A DNA stretch of 64,000 nt from Rhodonellum psychrophilum GCM71 = DSM 17998 (GTDB taxonomy: Bacteria; Bacteroidota; Bacteroidia; Cytophagales; Cyclobacteriaceae), in contig NZ_KB906678.1 in assembly GCF_000381545.1 (NCBI RefSeq), positions 1 through 64,000 of the forward strand, in the 5' to 3' direction. Under the pieces are notes generated by a model, which ran no database searches, had not been told where the DNA came from, and worked only from the letters and a program-made list of their open reading frames with translations. The translations under genes and the position numbers were made by a program. Below, piece by piece: positions 53,795 through 62,959 of this stretch (its first letter is position 1; each line of letters begins with the position of its first letter).

Positions 53795-54853
53795 TTAAAT
53801 ATAATTAAAAAAACGACTAATATCCACCTCTTTTTCAGGTCGATTGCCATGAATCAGCAATTCCACCATCATTTTACTGTAGTATGGTACCAAAGAAACA
53901 CCCTTGGGCCCAAAACCGTTGAAAATATAAACGCTTTCATATTCAGGATGTTTACCCAAAATTGGTTTTCTATCTCGGGTAGTGGGCCGAATGCCAGTTT
54001 TATGATGAATTACCCTTTTTCCTTCCACCAAAATCAATTTGTCGGATTTTTCGAAAAGCTCGATCTTGGCGCCTTCAGTAGGCCCATAATCGGTATCGCT
54101 CCAACTGTATGTCGACCCCAGCCTAATCGATCCATCAGGCAAAACCACCCGAAATACGCCCCTATTGATGATTTCCTGTGGCTTAAAACCCTGTTGAATA
54201 TCCAAAATCTCCCCCTTTACCGGCACAAAGGGAAGAGTTTCGAAAAACTTGCTTTCCATTGCCCCTAAACCATTGCAATAGACAATGGCTTTTGCTTTGA
54301 TATTGCCATAGCGAATACCTTCGGGATCGAGTTGCAATTGCTTCTCTTCAAAAACACCTTCAATCAGAGCTGCTTTGTTTTTCAGGTAGGTAGAATAATG
54401 GTCCAACAAGGTATTGATGTCCAGGTAACCGGTCATCTTCAGCAAAATCCCTCCGTAGGGATCATTCACTTCGGAATATAGCCCTTGGATTTGAATCCTT
54501 TCCAGATAGGGCTCGAATTCGACATCTCCGCTTTTGCCCATCCACTCGTTTTGTTCCTCGACACTTAAGAAAGGAATGTAAATTGGCTTTTCGTGTAACA
54601 AAACTGTACCCAATTCCTCTTCGAGGGAAGAATATAACGGCTCAATTTCAGGGAACAAAAGATCGGCATTCCAAGTTTTCACCAGTCTCCTTCCAGTTAT
54701 TGGATTATAAAGTCCCGCTGCTACCCGGCTACTTTTATTGCCTTCCGGCAGATCAATGACAAGGACGGATTTACCCTCTTTCAACAGCCGATACGACAAA
54801 ACCGTACCCGCCAATCCCTGACCAATGAGTAAAAAATCTACTTCCATGTCCAA
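53795..54853 (-). CDS. FAD-dependent oxidoreductase (DAO family)
   Basis: A 352-residue flavoprotein of the D-amino-acid-oxidase-like family. The FAD-binding motif is LIGQGLAGTVLSYRLL (Gly11, Gly13, Gly16), followed by VIDLPEGNKSSRVAAGLYNPITG, a segment like that of MnmC C-domains and related amine oxidases. C-terminal motifs are LGSTYSWSD, KTGIRPTTRDRKPILG and FNGFGPKGVSLVPYYSKMM. It would oxidise an amine or amino acid, or act on a tRNA base, but the substrate is not evident. Start at Met1 or Met3. It heads the leftward operon. Confidence 0.9.
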   Translation of the reverse strand: MDMEVDFLLIGQGLAGTVLSYRLLKEGKSVLVIDLPEGNKSSRVAAGLYNPITGRRLVKTWNADLLFPEIEPLYSSLEEELGTVLLHEKPIYIPFLSVEEQNEWMGKSGDVEFEPYLERIQIQGLYSEVNDPYGGILLKMTGYLDINTLLDHYSTYLKNKAALIEGVFEEKQLQLDPEGIRYGNIKAKAIVYCNGLGAMESKFFETLPFVPVKGEILDIQQGFKPQEIINRGVFRVVLPDGSIRLGSTYSWSDTDYGPTEGAKIELFEKSDKLILVEGKRVIHHKTGIRPTTRDRKPILGKHPEYESVYIFNGFGPKGVSLVPYYSKMMVELLIHGNRPEKEVDISRFFNYI

Positions 54854-54904
54854 AAATAAATTCTTTATTCGTTATTTTGATGGAATAAAGAAAATGTTTC
54901 CAAT

Positions 54905-55558
54905 ATGATGCAACTAAGACACTTCACATTTAACCCTTTCCAAGAAAACACCTATGTACTCTATGACGAGACCAAGGAAGCAATCATCATCGATCCAGGT
55001 TGTTATGAAAAAGAAGAACAGGGATTGTTGAATGGCTTTATTGAGAAGGAGGGATTGAAGGTAAAGTATTTGATCAACACCCATTGCCACATTGATCATG
55101 TCTTGGGAAATGCTTTTGTGAAAAGAAAATATCAGGTCCCCCTTTGGATGCACAAAAACGAAGTCCAGGTTCTAAAAGCGGTTTCAGCCTACGCCTCCAA
55201 TTATGGCTTCCCGGGGTATGAGGAAACTGAGGGGGATAAATTTATTGACGAAAAAGACAGCATCACTTTCGGAAACACAACATTGGAAATCTTTTTTGTC
55301 CCGGGCCATGCGCCTGGTCATCTGATTTTTTACCATCCCGAGACATCCACCTGCATCGCCGGGGACACCCTTTTTCAAGGAAGTATCGGGAGAACCGACC
55401 TTCCGGGTGGGGATCATGCTACTTTATTGCGTGCGATCAAGGATCAAATGTTTGTTTTGCCCGATGAGGTAAAGGTTTACCCAGGCCATGGTCCGGCCAC
55501 TACCATTGGTGATGAAAAAAGCCACAATCCTTTTGTTGGTAAAAACGCAAGATTTTGA
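54905..55558 (+). CDS. MBL-fold metallo-hydrolase (glyoxalase II-like)
   Basis: A 217-residue metallo-beta-lactamase-fold hydrolase. The zinc motif HxHxDH is NTHCHIDHVLG (His60, His62, Asp64, His65). Further ligands are in VPGHAPGHL, AGDTLFQGSIGRTDLPGG and YPGHGPATTIG. The GSIGRTDLPGGD piece is typical of the YcbL/glyoxalase II-like subgroup, which hydrolyses thioesters. The substrate is unknown. First gene of the pssA-porU-porV operon, divergent from the oxidoreductase gene across 51 bp; its stop overlaps the pssA start. Confidence 0.93.
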   Translation: MMQLRHFTFNPFQENTYVLYDETKEAIIIDPGCYEKEEQGLLNGFIEKEGLKVKYLINTHCHIDHVLGNAFVKRKYQVPLWMHKNEVQVLKAVSAYASNYGFPGYEETEGDKFIDEKDSITFGNTTLEIFFVPGHAPGHLIFYHPETSTCIAGDTLFQGSIGRTDLPGGDHATLLRAIKDQMFVLPDEVKVYPGHGPATTIGDEKSHNPFVGKNARF

Positions 55559-56250
55559 ACATAAAAAAACACATTCCCAATGCCTTAACCTCCCTGAACC
55601 TTTTCAGTGGAATGGTTGGGATTTATTTTGTACTGGAGGGAAACATCACATACGGTGCTTATTTTATTTTGATCGCGGCGGTTTTTGACTTTCTGGATGG
55701 CTTTGTGGCCAGACTGCTTCATGTCCACAGTGAAATCGGCAAACAACTGGATTCTTTGGCGGACTTGGTGACCTTCGGTGTACTGCCTGCTTTTATCCTT
55801 TTTGAATGGATCAGGCAGATTTCCGACCTGCCATATTTGCCTTATATCGCATTGATTGTCGGAATATTTTCCGCCCTTCGTTTGGCAAAATTCAACGTTG
55901 ATGAAAGGCAGTCGGATCGGTTTATCGGCGTCCCTACACCCGCAAATGCACTTTTCATCAGCGGACTGCCATTTTTGATCCAGAAATTCCCAGCATTGGA
56001 ATCCTTTATTGCCACACCGATCACTTTGGTTTTGATCAGCTTGGTAATGTCTTTCCTTTTGGTTGCGGAACTCCCTTTGATTGCCCTCAAATTCAAAAAC
56101 TACCAGATCAAACCAAACATTTTCCGCTACATCACGCTTTTGATTGGATTGGTATGCATTGTTTTACTGGGTATCACTGGGATTCCCTTAGTGATTATTT
56201 CCTATATTGTGCTTTCTGTTTTGGAAAATGGTTGGGTGAAAAATGAATGA
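55555..56250 (+). CDS. pssA: CDP-diacylglycerol-serine O-phosphatidyltransferase
   Basis: A 231-residue integral membrane enzyme that makes phosphatidylserine, the precursor of phosphatidylethanolamine. The CDP-alcohol phosphatidyltransferase motif is complete: Asp48-Gly49-x2-Ala52-Arg53-x8-Gly62-x3-Asp66-x3-Asp70, in LDGFVARLLHV and GKQLDSLADLVTFG. About seven membrane helices are seen. The start is a TTG at 55555 inside the stop of the preceding gene; NIKKHIPNALTSLNLFSG is a normal beginning for the family, and no ATG fits. It overlaps porU by eight bases. Confidence 0.93.
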   Translation: MNIKKHIPNALTSLNLFSGMVGIYFVLEGNITYGAYFILIAAVFDFLDGFVARLLHVHSEIGKQLDSLADLVTFGVLPAFILFEWIRQISDLPYLPYIALIVGIFSALRLAKFNVDERQSDRFIGVPTPANALFISGLPFLIQKFPALESFIATPITLVLISLVMSFLLVAELPLIALKFKNYQIKPNIFRYITLLIGLVCIVLLGITGIPLVIISYIVLSVLENGWVKNE

Positions 56251-59200
56251 TTTGGAGTTGAAGTTCAGGTTATGGAAAATAGGAATATTGCTTTTGTTTC
56301 CATTGGCTTTCCCTCTTATTTCAAAATCCCAAACTGCTTACCTTAAATTCCCCATTACCAAAGAAGGAGTTTACAAAATATCCCTGAGCCAAGTATCCTC
56401 TCTGGGAGTCGGTGATTTGGATGAAATTTCGTTATTTGGAAATCCCGGTATGATCCCGCAAAAGCTGGACAGCTTGTCACTTACGCTCAGGGAAATTCCT
56501 ACCCAAAAAATTGGGGAATCGCTTTATTTTTTCACCCCAGGACCCCATCAAATTGGGATAGTGGAAGATGAAATCCAATACCAACATCATCACTATGTAG
56601 ATACCCTGTATTATTTGATCGGGAAAAAAGTAAGCAGCAACAAGATCGCACTCCAATCCAATCCAATCCAAAATCCAAACAGCACCCGCCTTTATCAAAT
56701 AAACTCCCAAAAATGGGAGGAAAACAATATTTTATCTTCAGGAAGGAATTGGTATTCCAAACCCATTTTCAGGGGACAGTCAAAAGACATTTCATTTCAA
56801 AAACCCATCGGGTCTGATTCAGATTTATTCCTAAAGATAAACTTGATGGGTCAATCCCTCAGTGAAAATGAATTCAAACTGACTGCAAATGGACAATTGA
56901 CCGAGACCATCACCCTGCCCTCCATTCCAAATTCAACGTATGGAATCAAGGGAAGGGAAGCCGTATTGAAAAGCGGGTTTTCTGTTGGTAATGCGAATAA
57001 TATTTCCCTAAATATAGCTTATCAAACCACTGATTTGAATGGAAATGGATATTTGGATTATGCCCTTCTGGTTTCAGCGTTCAACACGGCAAATCTTTCT
57101 GCGGGGATTTATTACCATTTGGACGAGAACCCTGCCATCTTTTCCACCTCTGGGGACTTCAAGGTTTGGAATGTTTCAAATCCCTATCAAATCTGGGAAA
57201 GCCAAAAAACCCATGTCCTGAACAAGGGAGGCAAAATACTTATTTTTGACCCAACCCAAATCGTCGATATTTCCCGACCGGAACCCGTAAATATGACAAT
57301 TAGGGAGAATGCGATCAGGGAACCCCTCATTATAATCACTTCAGACCATTTGATTTCACAGGCCAACAGACTGGCTTCCCATAAAAATGGATTGGGAATT
57401 CAGACCAAGGTGGTTCGCCTGAAGGAAATTTATGATGGCTTTGGTTACGGGACCAAAGATGTCTCTGCCATCAGGAATTTTCTGGCCTTTCATTTCCACA
57501 AAGAAAAACAATTAAAAAATGTCCTGTTTTTCGGGAAAGGAACTTTTGATTACAAAACCATTGTCGGAGGAAGGCCCAATTTGGTCCCTACATACAGTTC
57601 AAGGAATAGCCTCAACCCTTTGACCACTTACAGTTCGGATGATTTTTTCGGTTTTCTGGATTGGGGACAGGGCGAATGGGAGGAATCAACCTCGGGTGAC
57701 GAAAGATTACAGATTGGGGTAGGACGGATTCCTGCCACCAACTTTGCTGAAGCGACCGTAATGGTGGACAAGCTTATTGCCTATGAAAACAGGGTCAATA
57801 CCGCTGGGGATTGGAAGCGAAAAATAGCCTTCTTTGCCGACGATGCCGACAACAATATCCATCTCAATGATGCCGAAAGCCATGCTGCCTACCTGTCTGA
57901 AAACCACCCTGAATTCCAAATAGAGAAGCTCTATTTGGACAAATTCGAACAATTAAGGACCTCTACTCGTCAATTTTCACCTGTTGCCAAGGCTGCATTA
58001 TCCAAAACAATTGAAGAGGGCCTTCTTTTTTTGAACTATATCGGTCATGGCAACGAAACAACTTTGACAGCCGAACAGGTATTTACAGTGAGTGACCTTG
58101 CCAATTGGCCCGACAATCCATTGCTTCCCTTGTTCGTCACCGCTACTTGTGAATTTGGACGACATGACAGTCCATTCGTAAGATCCGGAGCCGAGGAATT
58201 GTTATTTGCGAGAAAAAAGGGCGCAATTGGTTTGCTCACCACGGGAAGACCAGTATTCAGCAGTCTCAATTTTGCACTAAACAAAGCTTTTATCGAGGCG
58301 GTTTTCAATCAGGAAAACGGGGAATATCTGGATTTGGGGGCTATTTACAGACTGACCAAAAACAACAGCCTGAACGGTGCTTTTAATAGAAATTTCTCCT
58401 TACTTGGCGATCCCTCCATGAAACTGGCCCTCCCGGAATTAAAAACCAAAATCGAAAACGTGTTCGACATCCTGTTGGACGTTCCTGCCGACACCCTAAA
58501 GGCAAGTCAAATCCTTAAAATCGAAGGGGAAATCATAGATCCACTATCCGGTGGTTTTTTGGCCAATGCAAACGGGATTTTCGAATTGCTCATCACGGAC
58601 AAACCATCAAAAAGCCGAACACTCGGTGATGAAAGTAACCCCGCTGATTTTTTTGAGGACACCAATATCCTTTTCAAAGGTTCGGGGAACATCACAGGGG
58701 GAACTTTTGCGGCAGAGATTTTTATCCCAAAAAACATTGATTATAGTTTTGGAAAAGGGAAAATAAGGGTATTCGCAAAGTTGGACCGTGGCACCCAAGA
58801 AGCTATGGGAGCAGAAACAATCGTCATCGGCGGAACTTCAGGCAACAGTACTGAAGATAAGGAAGGCCCAAAAATTCAACTTTTTTTCGGAGACAGCACA
58901 ACAAATGCCAACACCTTCAACACCACTACCCTACCCCTTTTGGTGCATTTGGAAGACATCAGCGGCATTAATATATCACCCAACAATATCGGGCAGGATC
59001 TCAGCCTGATCGTCAATGGAGGCACACCAATAGTATTGAACTACCATTACCTTGCCCTTAATAGTGGATATAAAAACGGCAAGGTAGAAACGCTTTTGGA
59101 GGGCTTGAGAGAAGGTGGAAACATAATCACCATCGAGGCATGGGACAATGTCGGGAATAGCTCGACCCTAACCCGAGAAATAACCATAAAAGGAAGTTTG

Positions 59201-59512
59201 GAGATCAAGATTATAAAACACCTAACCTATCCCAATCCCGCGACGGAAAAAAGCCACTTTACGATTGAGCACAATCGGCCCAATGAAAACATCTTGCTCA
59301 ACTTGAGTGTTTTCACCACTGGCGGTCAGAAAATATATACCGCACAAAAGCGTTATGTGAAAGCTGCGTCAATTTTGGAAGATTTGGAATGGATTTTTTT
59401 GCATGACAAAACAAAATATCCGGCAAAAGGAACTTATATTTACGAGATACAGCTCTTGTCAGAATTGGATGGCAGTTCGGACAGCATGGGTGGAAAAATA
59501 ATTATTCAATGA
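56243..59512 (+). CDS. porU: Type IX secretion system sortase PorU
   Basis: A 1089-residue gingipain-like C25 protease that cuts the C-terminal signal of type IX cargo and attaches the cargo to the cell surface. After an N-terminal signal helix comes a beta-rich region, then the C25 domain (about 375-730) with catalytic His602 in NYIGHGNETT and Cys636 in TATCEFGRHD, the 34-residue spacing seen in gingipains. The end has a NPATEKSHFTIEHNRP segment with a FlgD-Ig-like layout (KGTYIYEIQLL). It overlaps pssA by eight bases and porV by four. Confidence 0.94.
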   Translation: MNDLELKFRLWKIGILLLFPLAFPLISKSQTAYLKFPITKEGVYKISLSQVSSLGVGDLDEISLFGNPGMIPQKLDSLSLTLREIPTQKIGESLYFFTPGPHQIGIVEDEIQYQHHHYVDTLYYLIGKKVSSNKIALQSNPIQNPNSTRLYQINSQKWEENNILSSGRNWYSKPIFRGQSKDISFQKPIGSDSDLFLKINLMGQSLSENEFKLTANGQLTETITLPSIPNSTYGIKGREAVLKSGFSVGNANNISLNIAYQTTDLNGNGYLDYALLVSAFNTANLSAGIYYHLDENPAIFSTSGDFKVWNVSNPYQIWESQKTHVLNKGGKILIFDPTQIVDISRPEPVNMTIRENAIREPLIIITSDHLISQANRLASHKNGLGIQTKVVRLKEIYDGFGYGTKDVSAIRNFLAFHFHKEKQLKNVLFFGKGTFDYKTIVGGRPNLVPTYSSRNSLNPLTTYSSDDFFGFLDWGQGEWEESTSGDERLQIGVGRIPATNFAEATVMVDKLIAYENRVNTAGDWKRKIAFFADDADNNIHLNDAESHAAYLSENHPEFQIEKLYLDKFEQLRTSTRQFSPVAKAALSKTIEEGLLFLNYIGHGNETTLTAEQVFTVSDLANWPDNPLLPLFVTATCEFGRHDSPFVRSGAEELLFARKKGAIGLLTTGRPVFSSLNFALNKAFIEAVFNQENGEYLDLGAIYRLTKNNSLNGAFNRNFSLLGDPSMKLALPELKTKIENVFDILLDVPADTLKASQILKIEGEIIDPLSGGFLANANGIFELLITDKPSKSRTLGDESNPADFFEDTNILFKGSGNITGGTFAAEIFIPKNIDYSFGKGKIRVFAKLDRGTQEAMGAETIVIGGTSGNSTEDKEGPKIQLFFGDSTTNANTFNTTTLPLLVHLEDISGINISPNNIGQDLSLIVNGGTPIVLNYHYLALNSGYKNGKVETLLEGLREGGNIITIEAWDNVGNSSTLTREITIKGSLEIKIIKHLTYPNPATEKSHFTIEHNRPNENILLNLSVFTTGGQKIYTAQKRYVKAASILEDLEWIFLHDKTKYPAKGTYIYEIQLLSELDGSSDSMGGKIIIQ

Positions 59513-60732
59513 AGAAATCATTCAATCATTCGTCAGGAAAATCATTTTTTTTGATTTTGGTAAGTTTATTATCCTTTAATGCTGTTGCCCAAAACTCCAC
59601 CATTATCTCGGGACAAGACCCCAACAGGAGGGTCATCACTACCGCACTCCCTTTTTTGAATTTCGCCCCAGACAGCAGGCATTCCGGTATGGGAGATGTG
59701 GGAGTTGCCACTTCTCCGGACGGAAATTCAGCGCATTGGAATGCTGGAAAATTGGTTTTTGTGGAGAACGAAATGGGATTTTCACTATCCTATTCTCCTT
59801 GGCTGGGGAAATTGGTAAACGACATGTCCCTCAGTTACCTGACTTTCTACAAAAAAATAGATGACGTTTCTGCTTTTGGTGTCGATTTGCGGTATTTCAA
59901 TATGGGAGACATCCAACTTACCGATGGACGGGGAAACGAATTGGGAGAATTCACTCCACGTGACATTGCGATTGGAGGTACTTATTCAAGAAAACTCTCT
60001 GAGAATTTAGGGCTTGGTATTTCTGCAAGATTCATCCATTCCAACCTTTCCGGAAGTATCTCTTCGGTCAGTGGGAGTGAAAGCAGGCCTGGTGTGACTG
60101 TCGGAACCGATGTTGGCCTATACTACAAAAAAGAGGTTTTTCCAGGGAACAGGCAAGGCTTGTGGTCTTGGGGAGTTTCGATTACCAACATTGGACCCAA
60201 GATCACCTACAACAGTGCAGATGATCTTGATTACATCCCAACCAATTTCAGAATCGGTACAGCCTATTCCGTCAATTTGGACGAATTCAATAAAATTACC
60301 TTTGCTTTGGATCTAAACAAATTGATGGTGCCCACCCCGCCCATTTACCAAACCAATGAAGATGGTAGTTTGGCTAGAGATGACAATGGAAACCTGATCA
60401 TTGCTCCAAATGGAGGAAAAGACCCGAACAGACCCTTGATATCTGGAATGTTTGGTTCATTTGCTGATGCACCTGGAGGTTTCAGTGAAGAGATCAAGGA
60501 ACTCATGATTTCAGCTGGAATAGAATATACGTACAACAATGCCTTTTCCTTAAGAACAGGGTACTTCTATGAAAACCCCAACAAGGGCGGAAGAAGATAT
60601 TTCACCATGGGCGTTGGATTCAATTACAAACAATTGGGTTTTGACTTTTCCTATCTCGTCCCGCAGACTCAAAATCATCCTTTAGCAGAAACCTTGCGTT
60701 TTTCATTGGCTTATAATATCTCCAGTAAATGA
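59509..60732 (+). CDS. porV: Type IX secretion system outer membrane protein PorV
   Basis: A 407-residue FadL-like barrel (PorV/LptO). It carries secreted proteins from the SprA pore to PorU. Signal peptide ends VAQ. Diagnostic pieces are TALPFLNFAPDSRHSGMGD, VATSPDGNSAHWNAGKL and NDMSLSYLTFYKKID, then barrel strands to the C-terminal RFSLAYNISSK. ATGA overlap with porU shows translational coupling, and the same with the M16 gene behind it. Together with sprA this makes a working type IX system very likely, though porK-N are not in the window. Confidence 0.95.
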   Translation: MKKSFNHSSGKSFFLILVSLLSFNAVAQNSTIISGQDPNRRVITTALPFLNFAPDSRHSGMGDVGVATSPDGNSAHWNAGKLVFVENEMGFSLSYSPWLGKLVNDMSLSYLTFYKKIDDVSAFGVDLRYFNMGDIQLTDGRGNELGEFTPRDIAIGGTYSRKLSENLGLGISARFIHSNLSGSISSVSGSESRPGVTVGTDVGLYYKKEVFPGNRQGLWSWGVSITNIGPKITYNSADDLDYIPTNFRIGTAYSVNLDEFNKITFALDLNKLMVPTPPIYQTNEDGSLARDDNGNLIIAPNGGKDPNRPLISGMFGSFADAPGGFSEEIKELMISAGIEYTYNNAFSLRTGYFYENPNKGGRRYFTMGVGFNYKQLGFDFSYLVPQTQNHPLAETLRFSLAYNISSK

Positions 60733-62000
60733 CATTGAACAGATCTCTCGCCCCTGAATTTAAAATTCCAGAGGACATTTCTTTACCAAAACCAACAAAA
60801 AGGACTCTCAAAAATGGAGTCCCTTTGTTTTTCATTCCCACCACAGCGGTCGATGCAGTAAAACTGGAAATCAATACCGATACCCAATCCATGGTCGGGG
60901 ATTTGGAAAAAAAATTGGTTGCCTATTTCACCCTGCACCTAACATTGGAAGGAACCAAAACGAAAAATTCAGAGGTATTGGATGACTTTTTTGACACCTA
61001 TGCCAGTGAGGTGGATGTGATCTCCAATTTTGAGCACAATGGTCTTTCCCTTTTGACAACCACAAAACATTTCGCCAAGGTGCTGCCGGTTTTTAGATCG
61101 CTTTTCACCGAAGCAATATTTCCGGAGAAGGAATTGGTCAAAAGAAAATCCCAAAAATCCCTAAGCATCACCATACAAAGAGAAAAAAACAGCGTCCAAG
61201 CCAGCCAACTCTTTCGCAACCAATTGTTTGATCAAGGTCATTCCTATGGACAGATTGTCACAGAAGAAGATGTTGATGCAATTGTAAGGGAAGACCTCCT
61301 TGCTTTTTATAAGGACTCACTTTGGATCAATCCGGAAATATTCGTGACTGGGAATCTGAATGAAACAGCTTTGGATTTGATTGCCCAAACCTTTGAATCT
61401 TTGCCCGTGACCTTCAAAGAAATTGAGTCCCCAGTATTCAGCAACAAGGCAAAAGCAAGAATTTATGAAAACAGGGAGAAATCCCTTCAGTCCAGTTTGA
61501 GGATTGGTTGTCATCTGATACCCAAAAACCATCCCGACTATTTTGCGCTTTACGTTTTCAATACATTCCTCGGTGGTTATTTCGGATCCCGATTGATCAA
61601 AAACATCCGAGAAGAAAAAGGACATACTTATGGCATCTACAGCAGCATTGGCAGCCTAAAAGATGCGGATTATTGGGTGGTCATGGCCGATGTTCAAAAA
61701 CAATTTTTGGAGGAGGTCATTGGAGAAATCTACAAAGAGCTGGACTTGCTTCAAAGCGAGTTGATTTCCGATCAGGAATTGGAAGTGGTGAGAAACTATA
61801 TGATCGGAAATTTCCTTTCCAATTTTAGTTCCGCCTTTGACTTAATAGACCGATTCAAATCCATCCATCAGGCGGGGCTTGATTTTGGGTTTTTTCAGCG
61901 TCAACTTGACTTTATCCGCAGCTTCAATCCTGAAGAGATCCGGGCTGTCGGAAAGAAATATTTGAAAAAGGAAAATATGGTCGAGGTGATCGTTGGTTAG
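60729..62000 (+). CDS. M16 peptidase-like protein lacking the zinc motif
   Basis: A 423-residue protein of the insulinase (M16) family with two halves. The first has TLKNGVPLFFIPTTAVDAVKL, but where active members have HxxEH it reads YFTLH (before LTLEGT), so zinc binding and catalysis are probably lost. The second half shows LFVFNTFLGG-like YVFNTFLGGYFGSRLIKNIR and KGHTYGIYSSI with the conserved Arg-x-x-x-Gly-x-x-Tyr pattern. Bacterial M16 enzymes often work as an active plus an inactive chain; no active partner gene is adjacent. It is cotranslated with porV (ATGA) and ends tail-to-tail with the glycosyltransferase. Confidence 0.88.
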   Translation: MTLNRSLAPEFKIPEDISLPKPTKRTLKNGVPLFFIPTTAVDAVKLEINTDTQSMVGDLEKKLVAYFTLHLTLEGTKTKNSEVLDDFFDTYASEVDVISNFEHNGLSLLTTTKHFAKVLPVFRSLFTEAIFPEKELVKRKSQKSLSITIQREKNSVQASQLFRNQLFDQGHSYGQIVTEEDVDAIVREDLLAFYKDSLWINPEIFVTGNLNETALDLIAQTFESLPVTFKEIESPVFSNKAKARIYENREKSLQSSLRIGCHLIPKNHPDYFALYVFNTFLGGYFGSRLIKNIREEKGHTYGIYSSIGSLKDADYWVVMADVQKQFLEEVIGEIYKELDLLQSELISDQELEVVRNYMIGNFLSNFSSAFDLIDRFKSIHQAGLDFGFFQRQLDFIRSFNPEEIRAVGKKYLKKENMVEVIVG

Positions 62001-62959
62001 TCTTTCGTCATTCTGAGATAAAACCACGACAAATCCAATCTCCACTTGGCCCAAAGCCGGAAAATTTGATGGAGAGGTCCCTTTTCACCGAGTTCTCTGG
62101 CCAAATTCAAAAATCCTTTGGCCACCTCAAAATTTGAAGAGGCCAAAGCATGCTTTGATTCAAAATTCACCCTGTTCAACAAGGCTTGGTTTTCTGCTTT
62201 GGTTTGGTTCATGGCTTGTATTTTCCGACAAACAATCAAAGTCGAATTCAGCATACTTGTGCTTTTTGGAAAATATTGCTTGGCCGAAAAGGAGTCCGGT
62301 AAGATTTTTTTCTTGACCCCGATATGATTGGAAAAGACAACTGGGAATTTTCTGGACAGCCTCACCATGATGTCAAAATCCTCGTAAGACAAGCTTTCAT
62401 CATACCCCCCCTCGTCTCTGAATTTTTGCGCATCGATTACCAAAGAAACAGACATCAAGCAATGTCTCGATACCAAATCGCAGTACCGATCACCTTCTCT
62501 TACACTTTCAAGCAATCGCCCTGTATCATCCCTTTTGAAAAATGTTTTGCTCGGGCTCCCCTCCTTTTCCAACCAAACATCCGAAAAACAAAAACCCGCA
62601 TTTTCGGAATGGGAAAGTCTTTGCACACTTTGCGAAACATGTTCGGGAAGCAAAGCATCATCTCCGGAAAGGTCAATCAAATATTTTCCCTGACTTTGCA
62701 AAAAGGCAACATTGAAGGAGGTACAATAAGGCAGGGATTGTTTTCTGAAAATGGATATGATTGTCGCACTCCCTTTTTGCCGATGTAGCCAATTATGGAT
62801 TTTATGAGCCGTCTCGTCATCGCTCCCGTTATCAATGACAATCAGTTCAATATTTAAATATGACTGCAACAGGACACTTTCCAGAGCCTCTTCTATATAT
62901 TCCTCGTGGTTGTAAGCGGTGCAAATGACTGAAACTAGCGGAAAATCCTGCATCCTCAA
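61997..62959 (-). CDS. Family 2 glycosyltransferase
   Basis: A 320-residue GT-A fold glycosyltransferase of family GT2. The start PLVSVICTAYNHEEYIEEAL, the Asp in VIDNGSDDET and the metal-binding LSGDDALL are the usual nucleotide-sugar sites; SYEDFDIMVRLS follows as the acceptor-side motif. The last 90 residues are a helical tail without membrane segments. It probably adds a sugar during surface polysaccharide synthesis. It overlaps the upstream acetyltransferase gene by four bases and the convergent M16 gene by four bases. Confidence 0.92.
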   Translation of the reverse strand: MRMQDFPLVSVICTAYNHEEYIEEALESVLLQSYLNIELIVIDNGSDDETAHKIHNWLHRQKGSATIISIFRKQSLPYCTSFNVAFLQSQGKYLIDLSGDDALLPEHVSQSVQRLSHSENAGFCFSDVWLEKEGSPSKTFFKRDDTGRLLESVREGDRYCDLVSRHCLMSVSLVIDAQKFRDEGGYDESLSYEDFDIMVRLSRKFPVVFSNHIGVKKKILPDSFSAKQYFPKSTSMLNSTLIVCRKIQAMNQTKAENQALLNRVNFESKHALASSNFEVAKGFLNLARELGEKGPLHQIFRLWAKWRLDLSWFYLRMTKD

